A stretch of DNA of 64,000 nucleotides from Leifsonia shinshuensis (GTDB lineage: Bacteria; Actinomycetota; Actinomycetes; Actinomycetales; Microbacteriaceae), in assembly GCF_022606355.1 (NCBI RefSeq), contig NZ_JAHHZQ010000001.1:434001-498000 (forward strand), written 5' to 3'. Every line of letters starts with the position of its first letter. Within the stretch, counting starts at the first letter, position 1. Both the position numbers and the translations under genes were made by a program. The notes beneath the pieces were generated by a model. That model was not told where the DNA came from. It did no database searches and saw nothing but the letters and a program-made list of their open reading frames with translations. Positions 17,615 through 26,640 of this stretch are shown here, in pieces.

Positions 17615-18300
17615 GCGCCGGTCACCGCCTTCATCGCCGCAGAGCGCCGCAGCCGCCCCGTGCGTCGGTCGAGACGCGACCACGGGAGGAGCAGCCGTCC
17701 GAGCAGCACGAGAGCGAGGTCGAACACCAGGGCGACGACCATGATGAGGATGATGCCGACCGCGACCTCCTCGGGGTAGTAGCGGTTGAGGCCGTCCGTG
17801 AAGAGCTGTCCGAGGTTCGGCACCCCGAGGAGCGCGCCGACGCTCACCAGGCTGACCGTCGAGACCGACACCACCCGCAGTCCGGCGAGCACCACCGGGC
17901 CGGCCAACGGCAGCTCGACCGACCAGAACCTGCGCCAGCCCGAGAACCCGATCGCGGTCGCGGATTGGGCGACGTCGCCCGGCACCGAGGCGAGGGCGTC
18001 TGCCGTGGTGCGCACCATGAGCGCCAGAGCGTAGATGCTGAGCGTGACCACCAAGTTCACCGGATTGAGGATCTTCGTGCCGATCAGGGCCGGCATCGCG
18101 ACCAGCAGCGGGAGTGACGGGATCGTGTAGAGGATTCCGCCGATGGTCAGCAGCACCGGCCGGCTCACGCGATAGCGGTTGGCCACCCAGCCGATCGGCA
18201 GTGACACCAGGAACCCGACGACGATCGGGATGACGCTCAACGCCACGTGCGAGACCGTGAGATTCCAGACCAGGCCGAGGTTCGACCACAGGAAGTTCAC
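17611..18300 (-). CDS. Osmoprotectant ABC transporter permease (first)
   Basis: 229 residues with six hydrophobic stretches and the binding-protein-dependent permease loop GFSGWRRFWSVELPLAGPVV. It has the OpuC hallmark opening (LPIGWVANRYRVSRP, then IGGILYTIPSLPLL). It overlaps both neighbours by 4 nt (ATGA), so the transporter is made as one coupled set. Confidence 0.92.
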   Translation of the reverse strand: MNFLWSNLGLVWNLTVSHVALSVIPIVVGFLVSLPIGWVANRYRVSRPVLLTIGGILYTIPSLPLLVAMPALIGTKILNPVNLVVTLSIYALALMVRTTADALASVPGDVAQSATAIGFSGWRRFWSVELPLAGPVVLAGLRVVSVSTVSLVSVGALLGVPNLGQLFTDGLNRYYPEEVAVGIILIMVVALVFDLALVLLGRLLLPWSRLDRRTGRLRRSAAMKAVTGA

Positions 18301-19208
18301 TGCGGAAGCCGTGGAGGGGCGCCACCCTGCGTTACGGCGTCCGCACCACCCGCGACGGACACCGTCGCGGCCTTTGAATCTTCGGATGGGGAGAGCTCGG
18401 CAGTCAGGACGCCTGCGGTGCGCCCCTCACTGTCGACGAGGACCGACCCGGTCGGGGTCTCCTCGATGTGGAGCGCGCGCTTGCCGCGGTCGGCGCCGAC
18501 GAACGACGCGACGAAGTCGTCGGCGGGTGACGCGAGGATCTCCGCCGGCGTTCCCTTCTGGGCCACGATTCCGCCCTTGCGGAAGATGACCACCTGATCG
18601 CCGAGCCGGAACGCCTCGTCGATGTCGTGCGTGACGAACAGCACCGTCTTGCCGAGATCGCGCTGCAAGCGCAGCAGCTCGTTCTGGAGGTCGTCGCGCA
18701 CGATCGGGTCGACCGCGCCGAACGGCTCGTCCATCAGCAGGATGTTCGGGTCGACCGCGAGACCGCGGGCCACACCCACACGCTGCTGCTGGCCTCCGGA
18801 GAGCTGGCTGGGGTACTTGTCGGCGAGCGAGCGCTCGAGGCCGACCGTGTCCATCAGTTCGAGGGCTCGCTCGTGCGCCGCCTTCTTCTTGACGCCCGTG
18901 AGCAGCGGGACGGTCGCGATGTTGTCGACGACCTTGCGGTGCGGCAGCAGGCCGGAATTCTGCATCACGTAGCCGATGCGCCGGCGCAGGTGCACAGGCT
19001 TGAGGCTCTGCACGTCTTCGCCGTCGATCGACACCGTGCCGCTCGTCGGGTCGACCATGCGGTTCACCATGCGCAGGATGGTCGTCTTGCCGCTGCCCGA
19101 CGACCCCACCAGAACGGTGATCTGCCGCGACGGGATGACGAGCGAGAAATCGTCGACCGCCACGGTCCCGTCGGGGAACCGCTTCGTCACCGAGCGGAAC
19201 TCGATCAT
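18297..19208 (-). CDS. Osmoprotectant ABC transporter ATP-binding protein
   Basis: 303 residues: Walker A VGSSGSGKTTILRM, Q-loop region IGYVMQNSGLLPHRKV, signature [16 protein letters not shown], Walker B NILLMDEPFGAVD and H-loop VTHDIDEA. The C-terminal extension of about 60 residues corresponds to the regulatory region where relatives such as OpuCA carry CBS domains. Here it is too short for a full CBS pair. It powers the two permeases; the first overlaps its stop by 4 nt. Confidence 0.93.
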   Translation of the reverse strand: MIEFRSVTKRFPDGTVAVDDFSLVIPSRQITVLVGSSGSGKTTILRMVNRMVDPTSGTVSIDGEDVQSLKPVHLRRRIGYVMQNSGLLPHRKVVDNIATVPLLTGVKKKAAHERALELMDTVGLERSLADKYPSQLSGGQQQRVGVARGLAVDPNILLMDEPFGAVDPIVRDDLQNELLRLQRDLGKTVLFVTHDIDEAFRLGDQVVIFRKGGIVAQKGTPAEILASPADDFVASFVGADRGKRALHIEETPTGSVLVDSEGRTAGVLTAELSPSEDSKAATVSVAGGADAVTQGGAPPRLPQ

Positions 19209-19286
19209 CGGTCCTCAATCCTCGGTCGGTACGGCGTCGTGGTCGCAGTGTGCGGGGCCATCGCCCCCAGCCAAACAGCGTTTCGA

Positions 19287-19305
19287 TCAATTCGCAATGA
19301 ATTGA
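19287..19305. promoter_or_regulatory. Inverted repeat TCAATTC-n5-GAATTGA upstream of the opuC-type operon
   Basis: Perfect 7-bp arms with a 5-bp spacer, in an AT-richer island of the 184 bp between the operon and the tetR gene. It is a candidate operator for the upstream TetR-family protein or a global regulator. The rest of this gap shows no gene. Confidence 0.5.
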
Positions 19306-19392
19306 GTCGGTTTGTGGCAGGAAACCCGGTCACCATGAGACAACCCTGTCGGGTACCACCGACATTCCCGGAGAGGACGAACTCGAAGAGCG

Positions 19393-20052
19393 TCAGCCCT
19401 TCGGGTCGTACCGCCGCTCCAGATACTCGCGCGCCACGATGCGCGCCTCGTCGATGTAACGCGGGTCGCCCATCGGGTCGTCGAGGAACGCCCGGTTGAT
19501 GAGGCCGTCCATGATCTCGACGACGATCTCGAGGCGGAATGCCAGATCGTCGCCCGCGGGGAGGCCGAACTCCTCCGAGAGGATGGCCGCGAACTGGGAG
19601 GCGAACGAGACGGTGCGCTCGGCCTCCTCTTCGCCCGGCAGGCCCGAGCGCTCGGCATCCGTGAACCGGATGATCCGGAATCCCGGCTCGGTGCGGAACA
19701 TCGCGACGAACGCGTCGATCGCGCACTCCACGGCGTTCCACCAGTGCTCGGGGCCTTCGGTGCGGATGGCCTCCACGACGGAGTGCCGGTAGCGCAGGAG
19801 GGCGCGGTCCCTGAGTGCTTGCAGGAGCACGATGCGGTCGGGGAAGTAGCGGTAGACCGTGCCGATGGACGCGCCGGCGCGCTCGGCGACCATCGCGGTG
19901 GTCAGCCGGTCGAAGCCGATCTCGTCGACCACCTCCGCTGCGGCGTCGAGCAGGGCGTCGATCCGAGCAGCGCTCCGCTCCTGGATCGGCTCCGTGCGCA
20001 CGAGCGGCGCTCCGACGGTGTTCTGCGCGGCGACCAGGTCGTTGATGGGCAC
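19393..20052 (-). CDS. TetR-family transcriptional regulator
   Basis: 219 residues. An unstructured lead of about 25 residues precedes the TetR HTH (IDALLDAAAEVVDEIGFDRL, then TAMVAERAGASIGTVYRYFP). The C-terminal domain resembles the TetR_C type with tryptophans near residue 105. GTG start; AAGGAG lies 11 nt upstream and TATCGT (20087-20082) is a possible -10. It lies upstream of, and in the same direction as, the osmoprotectant operon, which it may regulate. Confidence 0.9.
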   Translation of the reverse strand: MPINDLVAAQNTVGAPLVRTEPIQERSAARIDALLDAAAEVVDEIGFDRLTTAMVAERAGASIGTVYRYFPDRIVLLQALRDRALLRYRHSVVEAIRTEGPEHWWNAVECAIDAFVAMFRTEPGFRIIRFTDAERSGLPGEEEAERTVSFASQFAAILSEEFGLPAGDDLAFRLEIVVEIMDGLINRAFLDDPMGDPRYIDEARIVAREYLERRYDPKG

Positions 20053-20106
20053 GAGGGCGGCTCCTTCTTTCTGTGTTCCACGATACGCGTGCGGGTCCCC
20101 AGCCCG

Positions 20107-20127
20107 GCGGCGGGATCTTTCCGCCGC
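20107..20127. promoter_or_regulatory. Inverted repeat GCGGCGG-n7-CCGCCGC
   Basis: A 7-bp perfect stem with loop GATCTTT, in the divergent gap (20053-20256) between the tetR gene and the App1-like gene. It could be an operator or an RNA hairpin. Confidence 0.35.
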
Positions 20128-20196
20128 TCACTTCGGATCATATTCGGGGAAACCTCACCTTTGTCGGGAAAAGCCTCAGACACACCGAAGTTTTGT

Positions 20197-20212
20197 CCCC
20201 CAGATCTGGGGG
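20197..20212. promoter_or_regulatory. Perfect palindrome CCCCCAGATCTGGGGG
   Basis: A 16-bp perfect palindrome 44 bp upstream of the App1-like gene, in the divergent gap. A similar C5-n6-G5 element occurs at 56197-56212. It is a candidate operator. Confidence 0.45.
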
Positions 20213-20256
20213 CTGCGTCGAGCCGATCGTTCACTCCATGAGAAACTGGTACCTCT

Positions 20257-21324
20257 ATGACCTCCACCCCAGCCAAGCGCAGCGCGAGCGTCGAGCCCAT
20301 CATGCACCGCGCCGCGCGCCTTGAGGACGCTTTCCACGAGTTCCGCGCCCGCCGTGCTCGCAAGCGCGGATTCCTGGAGACGGTCGTCCCCTACACGGGC
20401 TACGGAGCGCCGTCCTGGGTGCGCATCCTCGGCCGAGTCGTGCTGGCCAAGGAGCCTCGCCCCGGCAGCCGTGCCGAGCGCAAGCACCGCAAGCGCGAGG
20501 AGTCCATCCGCGGCTGGCGTTCGTTCATCAGCGTGCCTGTCGCGGACGTACCGGTCGTGATCGAGGTGGAGGGCGACCGCCACGAGGTGATGCCCGACCG
20601 CGGCGGCGTGATCGACACCGTCATCCCGGTTCAGCTGGCTCCCGGCTGGCACACGGTCAAGCTGACGGTTCCCGCATCCGCGCGCGTCTTCGAGGCGCCC
20701 GTCTACATCGTCGATCCCAAGGCCACTTTCGGCATCATCTCGGACGTCGACGACACCGTCATGGTCACCGCTCTCCCCCGGCCGCTGCTCGCCGCGTGGA
20801 ACACCTTCGTACTCGACGAGCACGCGCGGGTGCCCACGCCCGGCATGTCGGTCCTCCTCGAACGCCTGGCCGCAGCGCACCCCGGCGCCCCGGTCATCTA
20901 CCTCTCAACGGGCGCCTGGAACGTCGCCCCCACTCTCACCCGCTTCCTCTCGCGCAATCTGTTCCCCGCCGGACCGCTGCTGCTCACCGACTGGGGTCCG
21001 ACGCACGACCGCTTCTTCCGCTCCGGCCGTGAGCACAAACGCACCAGCCTCGCCCGGCTGGCGGACGAGTTCCCCGGACTGCGCTGGCTGCTGGTCGGCG
21101 ACGACGGCCAGCACGACGAGGCCCTCTATGGCGAGTTCACGACCGCCCACCCGGGAAACGTGGCGGCCGTGGCCATCCGGCAGCTGTCGAACGGTGAGGC
21201 GGTGCTCGCCGGCGGCCGTTCGAAGGCCGAGAAGCACAGCGAGATCTCGGGAGCGCCGTGGGTCTACGCTCCCGACGGCGCCGGGCTCCTCGATCAGCTC
21301 CGCGACCTCGACCTCGTGTCCTGA
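20257..21324 (+). CDS. App1-family phosphatidate phosphatase-like protein (DUF2183)
   Basis: 355 residues. The catalytic HAD-type motif is SDVDDT, with Asp163 and Asp165 in DVDDT. It is followed by FVLDEHARVPTPGMSVLLER, YLSTGAWNVAPTLTRFLSRN and WLLVGDDGQHD, matching the App1/DUF2183 domain. That domain in yeast App1 dephosphorylates phosphatidic acid; the bacterial substrate is unproven. The first 150 residues are a predicted beta-rich N-terminal domain typical of bacterial members. No signal peptide is visible, so it is probably cytoplasmic. Confidence 0.85.
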   Translation: MTSTPAKRSASVEPIMHRAARLEDAFHEFRARRARKRGFLETVVPYTGYGAPSWVRILGRVVLAKEPRPGSRAERKHRKREESIRGWRSFISVPVADVPVVIEVEGDRHEVMPDRGGVIDTVIPVQLAPGWHTVKLTVPASARVFEAPVYIVDPKATFGIISDVDDTVMVTALPRPLLAAWNTFVLDEHARVPTPGMSVLLERLAAAHPGAPVIYLSTGAWNVAPTLTRFLSRNLFPAGPLLLTDWGPTHDRFFRSGREHKRTSLARLADEFPGLRWLLVGDDGQHDEALYGEFTTAHPGNVAAVAIRQLSNGEAVLAGGRSKAEKHSEISGAPWVYAPDGAGLLDQLRDLDLVS

Positions 21325-21378
21325 CGCCCCTCTCCGCGCCGTGCACCGGCTGTCGGCGGCCTGCACCAGACTGACACC

Positions 21379-22455
21379 ATGACGTCTCGCGCCGACCTGC
21401 TCCGGATGCGCCGCCTCGCGCACGCCATCGACGGTGAACGTGAGGCCGGCCCTGCCGACGTCGCCCGCCGGCTGCTCGCCGTCCAGGCACAGGACTTCGC
21501 CGCGGGATGCTGGGCGCTCGCGGTGCGCACGACGGGCGCGACGCGCGCCGACGTGCTCGCCGAACTCGACGCGGGGCGGGTCATCCGCTCGTGGCCGATG
21601 CGCGGCACGCTCCACTTCGTTCCGCCGGAAGACCTGCGCTGGATGCTCGGCATCACGACCGCCCGGATGGTCGCTGGTCTCGCCGCGCGCCACCGGCAGC
21701 TGGAGCTCGAGTCCCCCGACTTCGCCCGCGCCCGCGATCTCGTGACCGACGCGCTCTCCGGCGGCCGCAGCATCGGCCGGGCGGAGGTAATGGAGCTCTG
21801 GGAGAACGCCGGCATCGCGACGGGCGGCCAGCGCGGCTACCATCTGATCTACTTCCTCGCCCAGACCGGGGTGCTCTGCTGGGGGCCGACCCTCCGAACA
21901 CAGCAGGCGCTTGTGCTGCTCGACGAGTGGGCGCCGACGACACGACAGCTCGAGCCCGACGAAGCCTGGGGCGAGTTCCTCCTGCGGTACCTTCGCGGCC
22001 ACGGGCCGGCCACGATCAAGGACTTCGTCTGGTGGACGAAGGGTACGGTCGCCGGAGCCAAGACCGGGCTGGCTGTGCTCGGCGACGCCGTCACCACGCT
22101 GGAGGTCGATGGTGTCTCTTATCTCGTGACGGCCGACCTCGCCGATCGCGCGACGTCCACCCCGCAGACCCGCAGCGAGCGGGACGCTGTCGAGCTCCTC
22201 CCCGCGTTCGACGAGTATCTGCTGGGCTACCAAGACCGCCGTCCGGTCCTCGACGAGGCGCACTTCGAGCGGATCGTGCCGGGAGGCAACGGTGTCTTCC
22301 AGCCGACGATCGTGGCGCGTGGGCGCGTCGTCGGCACCTGGCGCAGGCCCGCGGGTGATGGCACGGTCGATCTTCAGCCGTTCGAGCCGTTGACCGCGAC
22401 GCAGGAGCGCGCTGCTGCGCGGTCGGCGGAGGCCTACCGTCGTTTCGCCGTCTGA
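21379..22455 (+). CDS. AlkZ-like winged-helix DNA glycosylase (HTH_42 family)
   Basis: 358 residues of the 'winged helix DNA-binding domain-containing protein' family. The QxQ motif of the AlkZ/AlkX glycosylases is present (Gln36 and Gln38 in LLAVQAQDF). It is followed by IRSWPMRGTLHFV and LLPAFDEYLLGYQDR, both characteristic. Streptomyces AlkZ unhooks interstrand cross-links; relatives outside antibiotic clusters are thought to repair alkylated bases. The ATG at 21379 lies 6 nt after CAGACT, a variant -10 seen before other starts here. Confidence 0.8.
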   Translation: MTSRADLLRMRRLAHAIDGEREAGPADVARRLLAVQAQDFAAGCWALAVRTTGATRADVLAELDAGRVIRSWPMRGTLHFVPPEDLRWMLGITTARMVAGLAARHRQLELESPDFARARDLVTDALSGGRSIGRAEVMELWENAGIATGGQRGYHLIYFLAQTGVLCWGPTLRTQQALVLLDEWAPTTRQLEPDEAWGEFLLRYLRGHGPATIKDFVWWTKGTVAGAKTGLAVLGDAVTTLEVDGVSYLVTADLADRATSTPQTRSERDAVELLPAFDEYLLGYQDRRPVLDEAHFERIVPGGNGVFQPTIVARGRVVGTWRRPAGDGTVDLQPFEPLTATQERAAARSAEAYRRFAV

Positions 22456-22475
22456 GACGGGAGCATTCTGCGGGC

Positions 22476-22481
22476 TACGCT
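22476..22481 (+). promoter_or_regulatory. -10 hexamer TACGCT for the FUSC gene, 6 nt before the start
   Basis: TACGCT, then GGTCAC, then GTG at 22488. No ribosome site is visible, which supports a leaderless mRNA. Confidence 0.5.
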
Positions 22482-22487
22482 GGTCAC

Positions 22488-23561
22488 GTGGCTCCGAAGT
22501 TCCCGGTCAAGATCCAGCTGCCCGCGAACATCCGGGCCGCCTCGAGGGTGCCGTTCCTCCAGGTCGCCAAGACCGCCGCCGCGATGATCATCTCGTGGGG
22601 CATCGCGACGCTGCTCTTCCCCGGCGAGCTCCCGGTGTTCGCGGCGATCGCCGCCCTGCTCGTCGTGCAACCGAGCGTCAACCAGTCGGTCGGGCGCGCG
22701 ATCGAACGATCGATCGGCGTGATCTTCGGCGTGGTGATCGCCTACGTCGTCGGGCTCGCCTTCGGGAGCAACACCTGGATCGTGCTCCTCACCCTGGTCG
22801 CGTCGCTCTTCCTGGCCTGGGCTCTCAAGCTCACGCCGGGCACGGCCAATCAGGTCCCGATCAGCGTCATGCTCGTGCTCTCGCTGGGGGCGGCCAATCT
22901 CGAGTACCCGCTCGCCCGCATCGTCGAGACCGTGCTCGGCGCAGCCGTGGGAGTGATCATCAACATCCTGGTGGTCCCTCCGGTGCTCACCGGACCGGCC
23001 CGCACGTCCGTCCTCACGCTCGGCAGGGAGATCGCAGCGACGCTCGACCGGCTCGCGGCGGCGCTCACGAGCCGGCCGACCCCCGGCGAGCGGGACGCCC
23101 TCCTGATCGAGGCGCGCCTGCTGCGTCCGATGGAGAAGAAGACCGAGGCGGCGCTCACAGCCGCCGACGAGAGCCTCACGCTCAATCCGCGGCAGTCCCG
23201 CCACCGGGCCGTGCTGGAGCACGACCAGGAGCTCTTCGCCCGGTTGCGCCCGCTGATCACCCGTTCGCTCGGGATGACCCGCGCCTTCCACGACCACTAC
23301 GACGACAGCCTCGCGGACGAGCCGACGATCGCCGCGATCGCGGACGAGCTCGAGCGTTCTGCGCACGATCTCCGGCTGCTCTCGCGCGATCCCGACGTCC
23401 CGGTGGCGGAGCCGTCCACCGAGACCGCGGGACTGCCCGTGCTGACCGCGCCCCTCGTCATCACGACGCCGAACCCCCGGCACTGGGTGCTCATCGGCTC
23501 GCTGATGGAGGACCTGCGCCGGATCCACGCCGAGATCACCGGAGACGACGACGCCGCCTGA
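22488..23561 (+). CDS. FUSC-family (aromatic acid exporter-like) membrane protein
   Basis: 357 residues. An N-terminal hydrophobic half has four to six membrane segments (from AAMIISWGIATLLFPGELPV). A cytoplasmic helical half with alternating charged residues follows. The SVNQSVGRAIERSIGVIFGV segment is the FUSC/ArAE signature. Related proteins export aromatic carboxylic acids or other small anions; the substrate here is unknown. GTG start with a -10 at 6 nt. Its 3' end forms one arm of a strong hairpin shared with convergent proS. Confidence 0.85.
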   Translation: MAPKFPVKIQLPANIRAASRVPFLQVAKTAAAMIISWGIATLLFPGELPVFAAIAALLVVQPSVNQSVGRAIERSIGVIFGVVIAYVVGLAFGSNTWIVLLTLVASLFLAWALKLTPGTANQVPISVMLVLSLGAANLEYPLARIVETVLGAAVGVIINILVVPPVLTGPARTSVLTLGREIAATLDRLAAALTSRPTPGERDALLIEARLLRPMEKKTEAALTAADESLTLNPRQSRHRAVLEHDQELFARLRPLITRSLGMTRAFHDHYDDSLADEPTIAAIADELERSAHDLRLLSRDPDVPVAEPSTETAGLPVLTAPLVITTPNPRHWVLIGSLMEDLRRIHAEITGDDDAA

Positions 23562-23590
23562 GCCGTGCACCCGGCACGGTCAGGCGGCGT
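23551..23590. terminator. Bidirectional hairpin between the FUSC gene and proS
   Basis: Left arm ACGCCGCCTGA then CCGTGC, loop ACCCG, right arm GCACGG then TCAGGCGGCGT: 17 paired bases with one bulged G. The left arm includes the last codons and stop of the FUSC gene. It serves both convergent genes. Confidence 0.75.
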
Positions 23591-23613
23591 GAGCGGCCGT
23601 TGCCGGCCGGTCG

Positions 23614-25380
23614 TCAGGCGGTCAGCGCCGCGATCGCCTCCGCGAGCGGGAGCGTGGCGCGCTCGCCCGTGCGGCGATCCCACAGCTCCACCTCGCCGTC
23701 GGCGGCGCCGCGGCCGGCGACCAGGACGCGCGGGATGCCGATGAGCTCCGCATCGCCGAACTTGACGCCGGGCGACACCTTGGGTCGGTCGTCCAGCAGC
23801 ACCTCGAGCCCGGCCGCCTCCAACTCTGCGGTCGCCTGCTCCGCCACGTCGAACGCGACGGCGTCGCGGCCGGCGGCCACCACGTGCACGTCGAACGGGG
23901 ACACGGCTGCCGGCCAGACGAGACCCTTGTCGTCGTTGTTCTCCTCGGCGATGATCGCGAGGATGCGCGTGACTCCGATGCCGTAGGAACCCATTGTGAC
24001 GGTGACGAGCTTGCCGTTCTCGTCCAGCACCTTCAGGCCGAGGGCGTCGGCGTATTTGCGGCCCAGCTGGAAGACGTGGCCGATCTCCATGCCGCGCGCG
24101 AGCTCGACAGGGCCGGAGCCGTCGGGAGCGGGGTCTCCCGGCTTGACCTCGGCGACCTCCACGACACCGTCCCAACCGAAGTCCCGCCCAGCGACCAGGC
24201 CGAAGACGTGCTTGCCGTCGAGGTTCGCGCCGGTGATCCATCCCGAGCCGTCGACGACGCGGGGGTCGACGACGTAGCGGATGCCGGTCGCGGACTCCTC
24301 GCCGAGCACGGCGCCGTCTGCCGACCACGGGCCGATGTAGCCCTTGACGAGGCCAGGGTGCTTGCGGAAGTCGTCCTCGGTGGCCGCATCGACCTCGGCG
24401 GGTGCGAACGCCACCTCCGCGCGCTTCAGGTCGACCTCCCGGTCGCCGGGCAGGCCGACGACCACGAGCTCGCGCGTGCCGTCGAGGTGGGTGAGGGCAA
24501 GGACCACGTTCTTGAGGGTGTCCGCTGCCGTCCAGGGGCGACCGTCGGGCCGCGGGTGCTTCTCGTTGGCGACATCGACGAGAGTCTGGATGGTGGGGAT
24601 GTTCGGGGTGTCGAGCACCTCCTGCGGTGTGAGGCCCTCGTAGCCGCGGGTTGCCGGCGGCGTCGAGGTGAAGGCCTCCACGTTGGCCGCGTAGCCTCCG
24701 GCCGACCGCACGAAGGTGTCCTCGCCGACCGGGGTGGGGTGCAGGAACTCCTCGCTTCGCGACCCTCCCATGGCGCCGGCGTCGGCCTGAACGATCACGT
24801 AGTCGAGGCCGAGGCGCGTGAAGATGCGCTCGTAGGCGTCGCGCTGCGCCATATAGCTGGCGTCGAGGCCCTCGTCGGTGTAGTCGAACGAGTAGGCGTC
24901 CTTCATCGTGAACTCGCGGCCGCGGAGCAGCCCCGCGCGCGGACGGGCTTCGTCGCGGTACTTGTCCTGGATCTGGTAGATCGACAGCGGCAGGTCTTTG
25001 TACGACGAGTACAGGTCCTTCACGAGCAGCGTGAAGACCTCTTCGTGCGTGGGCGCGAGCAGGTAGTCGGCGTCTTTGCGGTCCTTCAGGCGGAAGATGC
25101 CGTCGCCGTACTCCTCCCAGCGTCCCGTCGCCTCATAGGGCTCGCGCGGGAGCAGCGCGGGGAAGTGCACCTCGTGCGCTCCCGCCGCCGTCATCTCTTC
25201 GCGGATGATCTGCTCGATCTTGCCCTTGACGCGCAAACCCAGCGGCAACCACGCGAAGATGCCCGGCGCCTGGCGACGGATGTAGCCCGCGCGCACGAGG
25301 AGCTTGTGGCTGGTCACCTCCGCGTCGGAGGGGTCTTCACGGAGGGTGCGGAGGAAGTAGTTCGTCAGGCGAGTAGGCAC
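23614..25380 (-). CDS. proS: Prolyl-tRNA synthetase (bacterial type with editing domain)
   Basis: 588 residues. Class II motifs are visible: motif 1 in [20 protein letters not shown], motif 2 [20 protein letters not shown] and motif 3 [11 protein letters not shown]. The insertion domain at about residues 235-390 is the editing (INS) domain that removes Ala-tRNA-Pro, and the C-terminal anticodon domain ends the protein. The GTG at 25380 lies exactly 6 nt after TAACAT, with no ribosome site. The gene appears to be transcribed as a leaderless mRNA from its own promoter, 47 bp after ispG. Confidence 0.97.
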   Translation of the reverse strand: MPTRLTNYFLRTLREDPSDAEVTSHKLLVRAGYIRRQAPGIFAWLPLGLRVKGKIEQIIREEMTAAGAHEVHFPALLPREPYEATGRWEEYGDGIFRLKDRKDADYLLAPTHEEVFTLLVKDLYSSYKDLPLSIYQIQDKYRDEARPRAGLLRGREFTMKDAYSFDYTDEGLDASYMAQRDAYERIFTRLGLDYVIVQADAGAMGGSRSEEFLHPTPVGEDTFVRSAGGYAANVEAFTSTPPATRGYEGLTPQEVLDTPNIPTIQTLVDVANEKHPRPDGRPWTAADTLKNVVLALTHLDGTRELVVVGLPGDREVDLKRAEVAFAPAEVDAATEDDFRKHPGLVKGYIGPWSADGAVLGEESATGIRYVVDPRVVDGSGWITGANLDGKHVFGLVAGRDFGWDGVVEVAEVKPGDPAPDGSGPVELARGMEIGHVFQLGRKYADALGLKVLDENGKLVTVTMGSYGIGVTRILAIIAEENNDDKGLVWPAAVSPFDVHVVAAGRDAVAFDVAEQATAELEAAGLEVLLDDRPKVSPGVKFGDAELIGIPRVLVAGRGAADGEVELWDRRTGERATLPLAEAIAALTA

Positions 25381-25386
25381 CGTTCC

Positions 25387-25392
25387 ATGTTA
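25387..25392 (-). promoter_or_regulatory. -10 hexamer TAACAT for proS, 6 nt before the start
   Basis: TAACAT, then GGAACG, then GTG at 25380. Confidence 0.55.
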
Positions 25393-25427
25393 GTGGTGCG
25401 GTGGAGGTCGGCTCGGCCGCGGGCGGG

Positions 25428-26585
25428 CTAGTGGCCGACGGTGACCGTCGGCTCGCCCGAGGCGACCTGGGCGGCCTCCATCTCGGCGGCGATGCGGTTG
25501 GCCTCGGCGATGAGGGTCGATACGATCTCGGCCTCCGGCACGGTCTTGATGACCTCGCCCTTGACGAAGATCTGGCCCTTGCCGTTGCCGCTGGCGACGC
25601 CGAGGTCGGCCTCGCGGGCCTCCCCCGGCCCGTTGACGACGCAGCCCATGACCGCCACGCGCAGCGGGACGCTCATGCCCTGCAGTCCCTCGGTCACGCT
25701 GTCCGCGAGGGTGTAGACGTCGACCTGGGCGCGTCCGCAGCTCGGGCAGGACACGATCTCGAGCTTGCGCTCGCGCAGGTTGAGCGACTGGAGGATCTGG
25801 AGGCCGACCTTGACCTCCTCGGCCGGCGGGGCAGACAGCGAGACGCGGATCGTGTCGCCGATGCCCTCCGCGAGCAGGATGCCGAACGCGGTCGCGGACT
25901 TGATGGTGCCCTGGAAGGCGGGGCCGGCCTCCGTCACGCCGAGGTGGAGGGGCCAGTCGCCGCGCTCGGCGAGCTGCCGGTAGGCCTTGACCATGACGAT
26001 CGGATCGTTGTGCTTGACGGAGATCTTGAAGTCGTGGAAGTCGTGCTCCTCGAAGAGGCTCGCCTCCCAGACCGCGCTCTCGACGAGCGCCTCCGCCGTC
26101 GGCTTGCCGTACTTCTGCAGCAGGCTCGGCTCGAGGGAACCCGCGTTGACACCGATGCGCAGCGACACTCCTGCGGCCTTGGCGTAGGCGGCGATCTTGC
26201 CGACCTGGTCGTCGAACTTGCGGATGTTGCCCGGGTTGACGCGCACGGCCGCACAGCCGGCGTCGATGGCCGCGTACACGTAGTTGGGCTGGAAGTGGAT
26301 GTCGGCGATGACGGGGATCTGGCTCTTCCTGGCGATGATCGGCAGAGCCTCGGCATCGTCGCGGCTCGGCACGGCGACACGCACGATGTCGCACCCGGAG
26401 GCCGTGAGCTCGGCGATCTGCTGCAGGGTCGCGTTGATATTCGTCGTCGGCGTCGTGGTCATCGACTGCACGCTGACGGGGGCGTCACCGCCGACCAGGA
26501 CCTTTCCGACACGGATCTGACGGGACTTGCGACGGGGTGCGAGGGTCTCGGGGACCTTGGGCATCCCCAGGTTGATTGCTGCCAC
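25428..26585 (-). CDS. ispG: 4-hydroxy-3-methylbut-2-en-1-yl diphosphate synthase
   Basis: 385 residues. The iron-sulfur enzyme of the MEP isoprenoid pathway converts methylerythritol cyclodiphosphate to HMBPP. The N-terminal TIM barrel holds [13 protein letters not shown] and [16 protein letters not shown]. The [4Fe-4S] cysteines are in [11 protein letters not shown] and [14 protein letters not shown]. It sits beside dxr and the M50 protease, as in other actinobacteria. GTG start 6 nt after TAGGAT. Confidence 0.97.
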   Translation of the reverse strand: MAAINLGMPKVPETLAPRRKSRQIRVGKVLVGGDAPVSVQSMTTTPTTNINATLQQIAELTASGCDIVRVAVPSRDDAEALPIIARKSQIPVIADIHFQPNYVYAAIDAGCAAVRVNPGNIRKFDDQVGKIAAYAKAAGVSLRIGVNAGSLEPSLLQKYGKPTAEALVESAVWEASLFEEHDFHDFKISVKHNDPIVMVKAYRQLAERGDWPLHLGVTEAGPAFQGTIKSATAFGILLAEGIGDTIRVSLSAPPAEEVKVGLQILQSLNLRERKLEIVSCPSCGRAQVDVYTLADSVTEGLQGMSVPLRVAVMGCVVNGPGEAREADLGVASGNGKGQIFVKGEVIKTVPEAEIVSTLIAEANRIAAEMEAAQVASGEPTVTVGH

Positions 26586-26591
26586 CCGACA

Positions 26592-26597
26592 ATCCTA
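26592..26597 (-). promoter_or_regulatory. -10 hexamer TAGGAT for ispG, 6 nt before the start
   Basis: TAGGAT, then TGTCGG, then GTG at 26585. No ribosome site. Confidence 0.55.
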
Positions 26598-26640
26598 CGC
26601 GTGCGGGTGGGAGGTGGCTGGGCGCGGCCGGGGAGCCGGC

